Source: Emticicia sp. C21
GTDB lineage: Bacteria; Bacteroidota; Bacteroidia; Cytophagales; Spirosomataceae
Reading direction: 5' to 3'
Length of the DNA stretch: 64,000 nucleotides
Assembly (NCBI RefSeq): GCF_003418935.1
Contig: NZ_QVMT01000009.1
Location: forward strand, 186,001-250,000
Part shown: piece by piece, positions 1 through 8,783 of the stretch
Position numbering within the stretch: position 1 is the first letter of the stretch
Layout: the number at the start of each line of letters is the position of its first letter
Program-made: the position numbers and the translations under genes
The notes under the pieces: model-generated
What the model was told of the DNA's origin: nothing
The model's database searches: none
The model's input: only the letters and a program-made list of their open reading frames with translations

Positions 1-50
1 CCAATATCGTAAACAGCTCATCGGCCAGATTTAAAGTAAAAATCCTGAAA

Positions 51-2198
51 TTATCCCTGGATATTATTCAGGTCGAAGGGTAATTTTCTTACCCGAATAT
101 TGGTTAGGTTGAATAGTGCATTTCCTAAAGCTGGTGCAACCGGTGGTAATCCTGGCTCTCCTACTCCACCCGGTATTTCACCGTCGGCAATGATATACGT
201 TTCGATTTCTGGAATCTCATCATTGCGAATCAAAGCATATTGATTAAAATTCGACTGTTGAGGTATACCTGCTTTGATTTCAATCTTTTCTTTGGTAGCA
301 GCGCTTAAACCCATAATTACATTGCCGCTCATCTGGGCTTTTACCATGTCCGGATTCACACATATACCACAATCAAGCACTGAAATTACCTTGATAACTT
401 TGACTCCGTTATCCACTTTAGCTACTGTTATACATATGGCACAGGTACTTTCAAATGAATTAAATATTGCCACTCCCATCGCGGTATTAGCATCCGGTTT
501 CATTTTGTAGTGGCTCCTTTCTGCTAATGTTTCCAGCACTTTTCTAAAACCTTTATCTTGCAACATATCCAACCTCAATTGCAAAGGGTCTTTCTGGGCT
601 TTATGCGCTAACTCGTCGATAAAACACTCTTGAGCCCAGGCAAAACTACCTGAATATACACTTCTCCACCACATAATCGGGATATCTGTGGCTACTCGTT
701 TGGTACTTACTTTTATATTTTCAATCTGATACTTATTTTTTTCGAAGCCAATTTCATTACCCACACCACTTTCTGCCTCGCCATCTTTCGGGCTATTTCT
801 CAATTGGCCGTCGATACTTTCACATACCGCATAATGGTGTATGGTTGCAATCTTGCCATCTTTTATAGAGCCCTGCATTCTTGAAACTCCTCCACACCTA
901 TAAGGGCCCTGTGTAATGTCATCTTCTCTCGACCAGATTACCTTTATCGGTCTTTTCAATTTCTGACTTAATTCGCAAGCTTCCAGCAGATAATCATGAT
1001 AAGCTTTCCTGCCAAATGAGCCTCCCATATTATAGACATGCACAATCACATCATCTTTTGATATTTTCATCAATTTTGACACGTCGTCTTTTATCCACAC
1101 CGGACTTTGTATAGCTGCCCAAACTTCCACTTTACCATCAGGTCTTACATGGACAATGGCACATTCTGGCTCAATAGGTGTATGTGCTACAAAATTACAT
1201 TCGTATAGCTCATCCAGTTTTTGCTCTGATTTATGAAAGACTTCATCAAAATTGCCTTTGTTATAAAATGGCTTAGTCGACTTATCAACTTCTTAATAAA
1301 GTTTTTTAAAGTAAATATCGGTATCCAAATGATCTCCCTCTTTGCCCCAGACCCCCTTTAGCGCTCTACGACCCTTCAAGGCACTCCAATAGCTGTCTGC
1401 AACCACTGCCAAAGCATCAAAACTGCTGTATGGCATAGTTCTCTTGCAAGGTACAACTGCCACAACTCCATTTACTTTCAGGGCTTCTTTATCATCATAA
1501 CTCTGTAGTTTGCCGATAATGGTTGGGCTATGAAGAACTGCTGCATACAACATATCGGGCACTGTTACATCAATACCATATTGCATTTTACCGGTAATTC
1601 GTTCAAGTACATCAGAACGCTTAGTGGCCTTTCCAATAATAGTGAACTGCTCTTTGTTTTTGAGTTTAGGTTTTTCGGGAATAGGTAAGGTGCGTGCTTT
1701 TTCTACCAATTCCCCATAGCTTAAACGAGCTTTTGTATTTAGGTTAATTACTTCTCCATTTTGTGCTTTGCATTGGGAATCACTCATTTCCCACGTCTCA
1801 GCAGCGGCTCTTAAAAACATTTCTTTAGCAGCTGCTCCTGCCTGGCGGAGTTGCTCCCACGATCTTCTGACTGCACCACTACCTCCTGCAATCTGAGCCC
1901 CCTCATTGGCTTGCCCACTACTGAATATAACCTTTACTTTATCAAGGCTTACTTCGAGTTCTTCGGCTATTAAGGCAGCAGAGGCTTGAGAAGAACCCTG
2001 GCCTAAATCAGGATTCGGATTCACAAACGTAACTTGTCCGTTGGTATTTATACTAATAAATGGGTTGAAACTGAAATCGGAATTTCCCAAAGCGTCTTGT
2101 GCCAGTAAAATTTTTCCATGGTCGAGAACCAGGCAAAAGCCAAGAGAAGCTTTTGAAGCTGCTTTCAGAAAATCCCGACGACTGGTCATAGTTTTCAT
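51..2198 (-). pseudogene. Molybdopterin-binding large subunit (IorB-like, xanthine dehydrogenase family), interrupted by in-frame TAA
   Basis: This is the large, molybdenum-cofactor-binding subunit of an isoquinoline 1-oxidoreductase-type hydroxylase, usually a periplasmic heterodimer with the 2Fe-2S subunit encoded just upstream. The N-terminus has a Tat-like signal (TSRRDFLKAAS). The C-terminus holds the GVGEPGLPPVAPALGNA stretch, whose Glu is the family's catalytic base. A TAA at 1293-1295 splits the frame after ...DIYFKKLY. The same frame continues immediately with EVDKSTKPFYNKGNF and on through VEVWAAIQSP to the stop at 51-53, so homology is not shifted, only interrupted. Without the stop the protein would be about 715 residues, close to the family's normal length. 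The 301-residue 5' piece and the 3' piece could not each be a full enzyme. Family call strong; pseudogene status depends on the TAA being real and not suppressed. Confidence 0.85.
1293..1295 (-). other. Premature in-frame stop codon in the IorB-like gene
   Basis: On the minus strand the codons read CTT TAT TAA GAA GTT GAT. The flanking residues on both sides match the continuous IorB family protein. A single substitution (for example from GAA or AAA) would explain it. No frameshift is needed, because positions 1293 and 1128 are in the same frame. Confidence 0.85.
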
Positions 2199-2202
2199 AA
2201 TT

Positions 2203-2673
2203 TTATTTGGTTAAAAGGTCAGAGGCATGTTTTACAGCTTGATTAATACGGTCGTAAGTACCACAACGGCATAGATTTCCACTCATCGCCGCACTTATTT
2301 CTTCCATTTTGGGCTTAGGATTATTTTTTAGAAAAGCCACTGCAGTCATTATTTGCCCGCTTTGACAATAGCCGCATTGAGGAACCTGGTGTGCCTGCCA
2401 GGCTTCCTGCACCGGATGTAGTTTGTTTTCAGAGGGTGCTATTCCCTCAATAGTTGTGATGGTAGATTTTCCTATCTGAAAGACAGGTAATTGACAAGAG
2501 CGAGTTGGTTGACCGTTAAGATGCACTGTACAAGCGCCACACATGGCTATACCACATCCAAATTTAGTGCCTGTTATACCCAGTTTTTCGCGAAGTATCC
2601 ATAGCAAAGGCATATCGGCATCGCAATCAACTGTCTGTTGTTTCCCATTAATATTAAGATTGTATTTACCCAT
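2203..2673 (-). CDS. 2Fe-2S subunit of isoquinoline oxidoreductase-like molybdenum hydroxylase
   Basis: Small electron-transfer subunit of the aldehyde oxidase/xanthine dehydrogenase family; it passes electrons from the molybdenum centre through two [2Fe-2S] clusters. At 156 residues it has the usual length. The N-terminal plant-ferredoxin-like cluster is Cys40, Cys45, Cys48 and Cys60. The C-terminal helical cluster is Cys100-GY-Cys103 and Cys135-R-Cys137. It starts the operon: the downstream IorB-like subunit begins 4 bases after its stop, so the two were co-transcribed. With IorB broken by a stop codon, this subunit may now have no partner. The ATG at 2673 directly precedes the conserved GKYNLNINGK start. 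Confidence 0.93.
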   Translation of the reverse strand: MGKYNLNINGKQQTVDCDADMPLLWILREKLGITGTKFGCGIAMCGACTVHLNGQPTRSCQLPVFQIGKSTITTIEGIAPSENKLHPVQEAWQAHQVPQCGYCQSGQIMTAVAFLKNNPKPKMEEISAAMSGNLCRCGTYDRINQAVKHASDLLTK

Positions 2674-2877
2674 TGGTTTGATTTTTTAATGCTACAAATA
2701 TGGGTTTCATAGTTACAACCAAGCAATTTCAAGGGTATTTGATTTCTACAGATTTAGTGAATGTGTAGGAAATTGAGGGAAATAATGAGATTTAACGTCT
2801 TAAAAAGATAAATTACTATCACGCTTCAACCATGCCATACTTCCTGCTAAACAGAATAAAGCTTAGATTAAGGAAAC

Positions 2878-2907
2878 AAAAAACCTCCCATGATAATCAC
2901 GAGAGGC
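2878..2907 (-). terminator. Rho-independent terminator after the DUF6607-like gene
   Basis: On the minus strand a GC-containing stem (GCCTCTCGTGA pairing with TCATGGGAGGT, including G-U pairs) with a short loop is followed by a run of six T. It lies about 35 bases past the stop at 2941 and separates the iron cluster from iorA. Confidence 0.85.
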
Positions 2908-2940
2908 TTTCTAACAGTCAGATACATCAGGATTGAACGA

Positions 2941-3855
2941 TTAGTTCTTTCCTATCACTTCATCATTGTATACTACAAATTGATTTAATACTTCTTTGAT
3001 TTTTTTACGATTAGTTGCAGAATCGTTTTTCTCTTTTTCGATGGTCGAGAAATACTCGCTCAACATTTTACTTCTTACAAATTGTTTAATAGTAATGTTT
3101 TTATGTTGATCAAACACCTGTGCCCATTCAGCTCGAACATCAGCCCAGAAAGGAGCATGCTCTGCCCACCATTTTTTGGTTACTTCACAATCTTTCTCAC
3201 TGCTCAATTTTTTGTAATCGTTGATACCCTTCTCTTGAACAATCAATAAATCAGTACCATCTTTTCTTAAGATTTTATCGTTATCTTGTTCGTGTAAGTA
3301 ACCAGCGTCAGTTACGTAGATTCTATTACCACGTTTTAATACGTTATAATCTTTTCTTTTAGTATACTCACGACGTGGAAGTGGCGCATCTACTTTACTT
3401 TCCCAAAGATGTTTACCATTGGCATGCGACCATTGTGCAAAACCTTCATAGCGTGGAGCATCGTCTACTTCATATACTTTTTGTGTCCAGCCCTTTTTTA
3501 CAGTCCCCTTTCCAAATTGGCTATATTTCCAGACACCCTCTTTATAGAAGCTCAATAAATTTGGGTCTTCGTAAGTCCAGTCTTCACGCCAGTGTTTTAC
3601 CACCATTGTATCACCAATAGCCAATAAGTGTTGAATAACAATTTTGTCTTTTGACTCTTCAACCACAAAAACGTATTCTGTTCCCTTGGCGTGGTACTGA
3701 TCTTTTAGTTTGTACTCTTTGTTTGGCGTAAAAGTTTCAGCGTAATCAAATTTTACTTCATGACAACCGCATTGCCCTTTAATAGCAGCAATGTCAGACG
3801 ATTTCTGAGCAAAAGCACCGAAGCTCACCAATAGTAATAAAACAGTTTTTTTCAT
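2941..3855 (-). CDS. Secreted DUF6607-like protein of the iron-uptake cluster
   Basis: Unknown function. A cleavable signal peptide (MKKTVLLLLVSFGAFAQ) exports it to the periplasm or cell surface. The mature 285-residue chain has an early CGCHEVKFDYAETF stretch, many aromatic residues and the HANGKHLWESKVDAPLPRREY region, which I associate with the uncharacterised DUF6607 family. No catalytic motif is evident. It is the last gene of a minus-strand series running from the TonB receptor, though a 123-base gap with a hairpin-forming repeat separates it from the upstream small gene. Its position suggests a role in iron or siderophore handling; that is inference. Family name given from memory, moderate confidence. 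Confidence 0.8.
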   Translation of the reverse strand: MKKTVLLLLVSFGAFAQKSSDIAAIKGQCGCHEVKFDYAETFTPNKEYKLKDQYHAKGTEYVFVVEESKDKIVIQHLLAIGDTMVVKHWREDWTYEDPNLLSFYKEGVWKYSQFGKGTVKKGWTQKVYEVDDAPRYEGFAQWSHANGKHLWESKVDAPLPRREYTKRKDYNVLKRGNRIYVTDAGYLHEQDNDKILRKDGTDLLIVQEKGINDYKKLSSEKDCEVTKKWWAEHAPFWADVRAEWAQVFDQHKNITIKQFVRSKMLSEYFSTIEKEKNDSATNRKKIKEVLNQFVVYNDEVIGKN

Positions 3856-3889
3856 ATTAATTATTTTTAGATATTGATTTGGATATATT

Positions 3890-3966
3890 TAGTAATTGAG
3901 TGAATGAGTGATTAATTACCAGAAAACATATTTTTTTCTCTTTAATAATCACTCACTCAATTACTA
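3890..3966. repeat. Inverted repeat built from AGTGAATGAGTGA-type words
   Basis: Arms TAGTAATTGAGTGA (3890-3903) and TCACTCAATTACTA (3953-3966) are perfectly complementary over 14 bases, with extra TGAGTGATTA / TAATCACTCA pairing inside. The same word family occurs in other intergenic gaps (4193-4251, 9250-9356, 34141-34173). No T-run follows, so it is not a normal terminator. Confidence 0.8.
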
Positions 3967-3978
3967 TAGTCGCATTTC

Positions 3979-4173
3979 TTAAAAACAGACACATTTAAAC
4001 CCTGCTTTACGCACGGCGCATTCAACTTCATTTTCACCTATAGAATCATGATTAATGGTTAATACATGACTTACGCCAAAATCAATCCTGAAAGAGGATA
4101 CACCTACTTTTTTGAGTTCGTCACTCAGGTTTTGTAGTTGACTCGGACTCTTAATGTTTGTGATGAATTTCAT
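3979..4173 (-). CDS. Small heavy-metal-associated (HMA)-like domain protein without the CxxC motif
   Basis: A 64-residue cytoplasmic protein with no signal peptide or membrane segment. Its pattern, MKFITNIKSP...LSDELKKVGVSSFRIDFGVSHVLTINHD...ECAVRKAGF, fits the beta-alpha-beta-beta-alpha-beta layout of HMA metallochaperones. The usual MxCxxC metal loop after strand 1 is absent (INIKSPSQ-like sequence instead). Cysteines are Cys53 and a terminal CVCF pair, so any metal site would be at the C-terminus. It sits between DUF4198 and DUF6607 genes in the Fur-linked cluster, which suggests metal handling. Fold call is inferred from pattern only. Confidence 0.72.
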   Translation of the reverse strand: MKFITNIKSPSQLQNLSDELKKVGVSSFRIDFGVSHVLTINHDSIGENEVECAVRKAGFKCVCF

Positions 4174-4192
4174 GGCAGATAAGATAAATAGT

Positions 4193-4251
4193 GAATTAGC
4201 GAATGATGAATTAGTGAATAGAAAGTGTCGAGATTCAATATTCGCTAATTC
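4193..4251. repeat. Intergenic inverted repeat
   Basis: GAATTAGCGAAT (4193-4204) and ATTCGCTAATTC (4240-4251) are perfect 12-base complements. The spacer contains further GAATTAGTGAAT words, linking it to the other AGTGAAT-type intergenic repeats. Confidence 0.75.
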
Positions 4252-4269
4252 GCCATTTGAAATTCGTTA

Positions 4270-4974
4270 TTACTTTACTTCAATAGTAGTCTCAGAATGG
4301 TAGCGGATAGACTCATAAGGCTTTTCTTTATAGGTGCCCGGTGTTTTGTCAATCCATTCAGCTTCTATCAGATAAATACCTTTGGAATTAGGCACAAATG
4401 AAGCGCGGCCTCTTTCACTGGTGATTTTTGTTTTCTCCCAACCATCAGGGCTGATAATCGTCAGTTTAGCTTTATCAGCAGGAACATTATTTTTAAATGC
4501 ATTCAGGTTTATTCCGTTGTCGGATTCAGTAGCGATAATATCCAAATAATTATTTGGTTTAGTCGCAGCAGTGGCTTTACCAACAATATAGTTGGTACGT
4601 AGGTACTGCATAGGTCTTACAATACCCAGGTTATGTTTTACCCAGTCCTGAACTTCTCTGGTTTCGTTAATACCCATTACCTGATAGTTGCCCTCAGATT
4701 TTGGTGTAAAAGTTCCTTCCCAGTGTGTCTCAGTTTGTGCAGTTGGCACTTCAGTGCGGTTACCGGCTTCATCAATCACAAAGAGTTTTATTTCATTCAT
4801 TTTGTCCAGTGACTTACCTTTCATTCTTCCCTGATTCAGATACTCACCATAAAAAATCTGAATTTTGGCAGGCTCGCCTACTTTTCCCGAACCTTTCACT
4901 TCAAGCCAGTAACCATGTCCCTCAGATAAAAACGGCAGGAACAGTAAGGCGAATAGTATAATTTTATTTTTCAT
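4270..4974 (-). CDS. Periplasmic DUF4198 domain protein
   Basis: A 234-residue exported protein with signal peptide MKNKIILFALLFLPFLSEG, followed at once by HGYWLEV, the His-containing start typical of DUF4198 proteins (relatives include NikM-like accessory proteins of metal uptake). The mature N-terminal His is a plausible metal ligand in this family. The rest alternates beta-rich segments (WEGTFTPKSEGNYQVMG, RASFVPNSKGIYLIEAEW) consistent with two Ig-like sandwiches. It lies 66 bases downstream of the PepSY membrane protein and in the same direction as the TonB siderophore receptor, so a role in capturing or releasing metal in the periplasm is likely, but the substrate is not shown by the sequence. 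Confidence 0.85.
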   Translation of the reverse strand: MKNKIILFALLFLPFLSEGHGYWLEVKGSGKVGEPAKIQIFYGEYLNQGRMKGKSLDKMNEIKLFVIDEAGNRTEVPTAQTETHWEGTFTPKSEGNYQVMGINETREVQDWVKHNLGIVRPMQYLRTNYIVGKATAATKPNNYLDIIATESDNGINLNAFKNNVPADKAKLTIISPDGWEKTKITSERGRASFVPNSKGIYLIEAEWIDKTPGTYKEKPYESIRYHSETTIEVK

Positions 4975-5040
4975 AAAGTTTATTTTATAAGTGTATATAC
5001 AATAGTGATTTAACTTAACAAAATGCTTTGAGCTTGCTAC

Positions 5041-6210
5041 TTATGAATACTTAGGCTTAAAAACCTGAGAGTTAGAAGTAGCAGGTTTGGCTACAACTTT
5101 AGCAGCTTTCTTTCTTCTCCCCCACCAGATATAAATCCCGGTAATTGGCAAGCTAGCCGCTATCAGACTGGCGCAAAAGGCTAGTATTTTACCAGCCAAA
5201 CCGAATATGGCTCCCACGTGTATATCGTAGTTCATTCGCATGATTTTATCAGCACCAGATAAATCTTTCAGTCTACCATAAGTACTTGTAACCGATACTT
5301 CTTTCAATGTATACTGGTCAAAATATCTGTAATCATGCTTCCAATATACATCGGCATCTGTAGTAGTTGCAGTAACAATAGTCGATTTTGCTGTTTCTGG
5401 TGGGTGCACTTCAATGGTAGCTGCCCCTGGCGTTTCAATAATCATTTTTTTCCAGATTCTGTCAATGGCTGGCTCCGCTGTTGTGCTTGCCATAGGCTTT
5501 CCTGATTCTGGTTCGTAATACAATTTTTCTTCCTTTCCGCCAGATAAGGTAAAGTAATAAGCTTTTGCAAACCATTGGAAACCCCATACCAAACCCGTAA
5601 CAGCAAGAATAATAGTCACCCATGTCATATAAAAACCTAATACGTTATGTAAGTCATAATTTACGCGGCGCCATTTGGCATTCCATTTAATAGAGAATCT
5701 CTGTTTGGCAGCAGATTTATTTTTAGGCCACCAGAGTATCAATCCACTAATCATTAGAACTACGAAAATCAAGGTAGCAGACGCCACAACTGGTTGCCCT
5801 ATTTCATCGGGAAGCCACAAATAGAAGTGTCCATCAAGAATAAAACGGAAGAAATCCTCATCCATATTCTTGGCTTTCAAAACCTCTCCGGTGTATGGAT
5901 TCACATAGACAAGGTAATAATAAGTTGGTTCGTAGTGATAGATAGTGGCAATAGCAGCTCTGCCAGGACGCTCGTAGGTTACACTATGAATATTTTTGTT
6001 TGGTACTGCTTTTTCTACAATAGCTTTAATCGCAGAAGGTGGTAACATCGGTTTGTTTTGAATCTCAACGTATCGATAAGATTGAGTGAGGTCTTGAATT
6101 TCGGATTGAAAGGCGTAGATACACCCGGTGATACTAACAATGAATACCACCAGCCCGGACGTGAGTCCGAGCCAGAGGTGTATTTTGCCTATAGCTTTTT
6201 TAAAAGTCAT
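5041..6210 (-). CDS. PepSY-associated transmembrane protein (siderophore-iron reductase-like)
   Basis: A 389-residue inner-membrane protein of the PepSY_TM family. Transmembrane segments are visible at about residues 14-34 (LWLGLTSGLVVFIVSITGCIY), 142-160 (PVVASATLIFVVLMISGLILWW), 190-210 (LGFYMTWVTIILAVTGLVWGF) and 340-362 (LAGKILAFCASLIAASLPITGIYIWWGRR), with large periplasmic PepSY parts between. Conserved His residues at membrane faces (IHLWLG, LHNVLGFY, IHVGAIFG) could bind haem, as proposed for iron-siderophore reductases of this family. It starts 5 bases after the end of the TonB receptor gene, so the two are surely co-transcribed. Probable role: reductive release of iron from the imported siderophore in the periplasm. 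Confidence 0.9.
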   Translation of the reverse strand: MTFKKAIGKIHLWLGLTSGLVVFIVSITGCIYAFQSEIQDLTQSYRYVEIQNKPMLPPSAIKAIVEKAVPNKNIHSVTYERPGRAAIATIYHYEPTYYYLVYVNPYTGEVLKAKNMDEDFFRFILDGHFYLWLPDEIGQPVVASATLIFVVLMISGLILWWPKNKSAAKQRFSIKWNAKWRRVNYDLHNVLGFYMTWVTIILAVTGLVWGFQWFAKAYYFTLSGGKEEKLYYEPESGKPMASTTAEPAIDRIWKKMIIETPGAATIEVHPPETAKSTIVTATTTDADVYWKHDYRYFDQYTLKEVSVTSTYGRLKDLSGADKIMRMNYDIHVGAIFGLAGKILAFCASLIAASLPITGIYIWWGRRKKAAKVVAKPATSNSQVFKPKYS

Positions 6211-6215
6211 TCCTC

Positions 6216-8585
6216 TTAAAATTTGTAATTAATAGTTAGACGTAAATTTCTTTTAGCTTCTGTCTGAAAGTAGAAAAACTGGCTCCACTCATAATATCCA
6301 CCCATATATAGGTAAGCATTGGTAACGTTATTGACATTTAGAGCAATGGCAAATTTGTTAGCCTGATAAGAAATGGCACCATCCATTCTGAAGTAGTTTG
6401 GCAAACCTTGTTTTGAACCATCAAACACATACCAGGACGAACGTCCGGCTTGGTATTGCCCTCCTAACGAGATTCCAAAGCCTTGTAAAGCACCATTGGT
6501 TGCTTTATAACTTAACCAGGCATTAGCAACATTTTTAGAAGTTCCAGGTATCTGTACACCAACTTTTTTCTCGTCAGTATCTTTGGTTACTTTACCATTA
6601 GTATAAGCATAGTTCAAAGTCAAATCCAGGCCATGAATGATTTGCCCACGTAAGTCAAATTCAATACCTTTTACCTGTGTTTGGCCTAATTGAATCGAGA
6701 AGAATTGATTGTTAGGGTCAGATGTAAGAACATTATTTTTAGTAATATTATAAGCTGAAACTGAAGTAGACCACAATCCACCTAACCATTCACGTTTGAT
6801 ACCTATTTCTTTATTATCTCCTGTAATCGGGTCAAAGGCTTTACCTTTCGCATCAGCACCTGCCTGTGGTACAAAGGCCTGGTCAAACACAGCATAAACA
6901 CTTGTATTTTTATTAATTGAGTAGCTTAAACCTATACGTGGAGTAAATTTCTCCGCAGAAACAAAGCCTGAATAAGGGTCATTGTTTTGTGCTTTAGTGA
7001 AACGTCCGGCAAGCGTTAATCTTAATTTATCCTGTAAGAAACGTATCTCATCCTGCGCATAGAGAGCTGCATAGTTTTGTGCATAGTAAACGCCTCTCTG
7101 ACGTAAGCTCAGGCTACGGTCATATTTAGGATAAGCAGAAACCGGAACAGTACCATAAACAGGATTATAAATATTGAAACCATTCGGGCCAGAGAAACCA
7201 CCACCTTGATTCCAATCATGATAGAAATCTTTTTGTCCCATATCTAAACCTGCAAGAATACGGTGGTTGACAGGACCGGTCTTGGCATCCCCATTAACGA
7301 AGAATTGTCCTACTTTGGTTATACCCATAACATCCCAAATTGAAGCGCCTCTGTAAAGCGTATCACCATTAGCAGAGAAACCTGATGGCCATAAAGACTG
7401 ACCTTGTTGGCTATATTTCATATAAGCCAGTTGGCCAGTCAATTTCCAATTGTTGTTAAGGCTATGTGCCAATGTCAGGAATAAAGTATTATCATTTATA
7501 TTCGTTGGATCCATATTAGGCTCAGCTGTTGTAAAGCTTACTGGCAAATCTCCCATACCTTTTTTAGAGAAAGAATAGTTTGAACCAATGACCGACATCT
7601 GATTGAACTGATAAGTATATTCAGCAGTCAACGAAGTATTTGGTGTAAACTGGAATTTCAATACCGGAGCCACTGAAATACGATTGTTGAATTCATAATC
7701 ACGATGTGAGCCTTTGGTTTGTCCCATCAGGTTCAAACGATATAATATTTTGCCATCCTGTGTTAGTTTTCCGTCGAAGTCAAGCGTTGAGCGGTAAGTA
7801 TTGAAACTACCTACTGTCATAGTTGCTTCTCCTTTATTAATACCGGTAGGTTTTTTAGTTACAATATTGTAGAAGCCGCTTGGTTCACCATTGGCCAACA
7901 TAAATCCGGCAGGGCCTTTTACAAATTCAATACGCTCTACCATACTCATATCTTCTACTAATGGTCCCCAGGTAGACTGCACATTCATTCCATTTCTGAA
8001 ACCTGCAATCTGTGAACCTCTCATATTTATTTGCGCATAAATGTCCCAGTGCTCAACACGGGTAGCGCCACTTACATTACGCGTTACTCCTTCCAACATA
8101 TCAAAAATCTGTTGGTCCTGAATTACCTGCTTAGTAATTACCTGAATATTCTGTGGAACTTCTAATAGCGGAGTTTTTAAACGTAAAGAAATTGACGGAT
8201 AATCTGTTACATATTTGCTTGGATTAGCTACAACAGCAACCTCTTGTAGTTGATTAGCTGAAACCTCCATTTCGAAATCAAGCGCTATTATTTCGTCTGC
8301 TTTAATTGTGAATTTTTTATTTTCTGCTTTTAATCCTACAAAACTTGCCTGAGCTGTATACTCCCCTGGTTTTAGATTATTAATCTGGTAATTTCCCTCA
8401 ATATCAGCAGTGGCACCTTTATTAGCTCCTTTTATAATAACATTTACAAATTCGGCAGGCTTACCATCACTCGTTGTAACCTTTCCTTTCAAGGTACCAT
8501 TTTGAGCCAGTACCCATCCACTACACATTAATAATAATACTGTAAAAATTGACTTCATTTTTCGGGGTTTTAGTTTACTCATCAT
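6216..8585 (-). CDS. TonB-dependent siderophore receptor
   Basis: Outer-membrane receptor of 789 residues that imports a ferric siderophore using TonB energy. Order: signal peptide (MKSIFTVLLLMCSGWVLA, within a start that could be 8585 or the internal ATG at 8558), a carboxypeptidase-regulatory-like domain typical of Bacteroidota (GTLKGKVTTSDGKPAEFVNVII), the plug with VPQNIQVITKQVIQDQQ and RGSQIAGFRNGMNVQ, then the 22-strand barrel ending in aromatic NLRLTINYKF. Plug motifs match the siderophore (FhuE/FpvA) subgroup rather than SusC. It heads the operon with the PepSY protein. The promoter at 8616-8623 overlaps a Fur-box-like palindrome, so iron repression by the divergently encoded Fur is likely. 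The exact siderophore cannot be read from sequence. Confidence 0.95.
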   Translation of the reverse strand: MMSKLKPRKMKSIFTVLLLMCSGWVLAQNGTLKGKVTTSDGKPAEFVNVIIKGANKGATADIEGNYQINNLKPGEYTAQASFVGLKAENKKFTIKADEIIALDFEMEVSANQLQEVAVVANPSKYVTDYPSISLRLKTPLLEVPQNIQVITKQVIQDQQIFDMLEGVTRNVSGATRVEHWDIYAQINMRGSQIAGFRNGMNVQSTWGPLVEDMSMVERIEFVKGPAGFMLANGEPSGFYNIVTKKPTGINKGEATMTVGSFNTYRSTLDFDGKLTQDGKILYRLNLMGQTKGSHRDYEFNNRISVAPVLKFQFTPNTSLTAEYTYQFNQMSVIGSNYSFSKKGMGDLPVSFTTAEPNMDPTNINDNTLFLTLAHSLNNNWKLTGQLAYMKYSQQGQSLWPSGFSANGDTLYRGASIWDVMGITKVGQFFVNGDAKTGPVNHRILAGLDMGQKDFYHDWNQGGGFSGPNGFNIYNPVYGTVPVSAYPKYDRSLSLRQRGVYYAQNYAALYAQDEIRFLQDKLRLTLAGRFTKAQNNDPYSGFVSAEKFTPRIGLSYSINKNTSVYAVFDQAFVPQAGADAKGKAFDPITGDNKEIGIKREWLGGLWSTSVSAYNITKNNVLTSDPNNQFFSIQLGQTQVKGIEFDLRGQIIHGLDLTLNYAYTNGKVTKDTDEKKVGVQIPGTSKNVANAWLSYKATNGALQGFGISLGGQYQAGRSSWYVFDGSKQGLPNYFRMDGAISYQANKFAIALNVNNVTNAYLYMGGYYEWSQFFYFQTEAKRNLRLTINYKF

Positions 8586-8615
8586 TTAAAAAATTTCCGT
8601 GGTTATTTGGTGTTG

Positions 8616-8623
8616 CAAATGTA
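8616..8623 (-). promoter_or_regulatory. -7 promoter element of the TonB receptor operon
   Basis: Minus-strand TACATTTG matches the Bacteroidota TAnnTTTG element, 30 bases upstream of the receptor ATG at 8585. The Fur-box-like palindrome at 8628-8650 lies immediately upstream of it, in the spacer to the -33 region. Confidence 0.75.
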
Positions 8624-8627
8624 TAGC

Positions 8628-8650
8628 TTATTTAGACTAATTAAAAATAA
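8628..8650. promoter_or_regulatory. Fur-box-like palindrome 1
   Basis: A 23-base imperfect palindrome: outer arms TTATTT and AAATAA, inner GAcTAATT. Eight of eleven position pairs are complementary. It shares the layout TTATTTxGAxTAATTxxAAATAA with the second box at 8661-8683, and it lies against the receptor -7 element. Confidence 0.65.
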
Positions 8651-8660
8651 AATCGTAAAA

Positions 8661-8683
8661 TTATTTGGATTAATTCTAAATAA
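8661..8683. promoter_or_regulatory. Fur-box-like palindrome 2
   Basis: A 23-base imperfect palindrome with arms TTATTTgGA and TtCTAAATAA around a TTAAT centre; nine of eleven pairs match. It lies just upstream of the fur -7 element (8689-8696), so Fur would autoregulate as well as control the receptor. Confidence 0.7.
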
Positions 8684-8688
8684 GCTTT

Positions 8689-8696
8689 TACCTTTG
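8689..8696 (+). promoter_or_regulatory. -7 promoter element of fur
   Basis: TACCTTTG matches TAnnTTTG, 88 bases upstream of the fur ATG. The Fur-like box ends 6 bases before it, a position where bound repressor would block RNA polymerase. Confidence 0.75.
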
Positions 8697-8783
8697 TGTC
8701 ACGCTGCTACAGAAAAACTGTTTTAAAGCCAGAACTAGTAACAACACCGCACCTGAAGAGGTGATTTTTGGAAAGGAGGCATA

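Noticed and set aside
1-50. Start of another gene downstream of the IorB-like pseudogene
   Set aside because: The minus-strand sequence is open in one frame (reading TLNLADELFTIL) but too short to support a call.
1131-1292. Frameshift between the two IorB pieces
   Set aside because: Both pieces and the intervening codons are in one frame; only the TAA at 1293-1295 interrupts it.
3890-3966. Rho-independent terminator between DUF6607 and the HMA-like gene
   Set aside because: The long AT stem lacks a T-run after either arm and its words recur in other gaps, so it is better described as a dispersed repeat.
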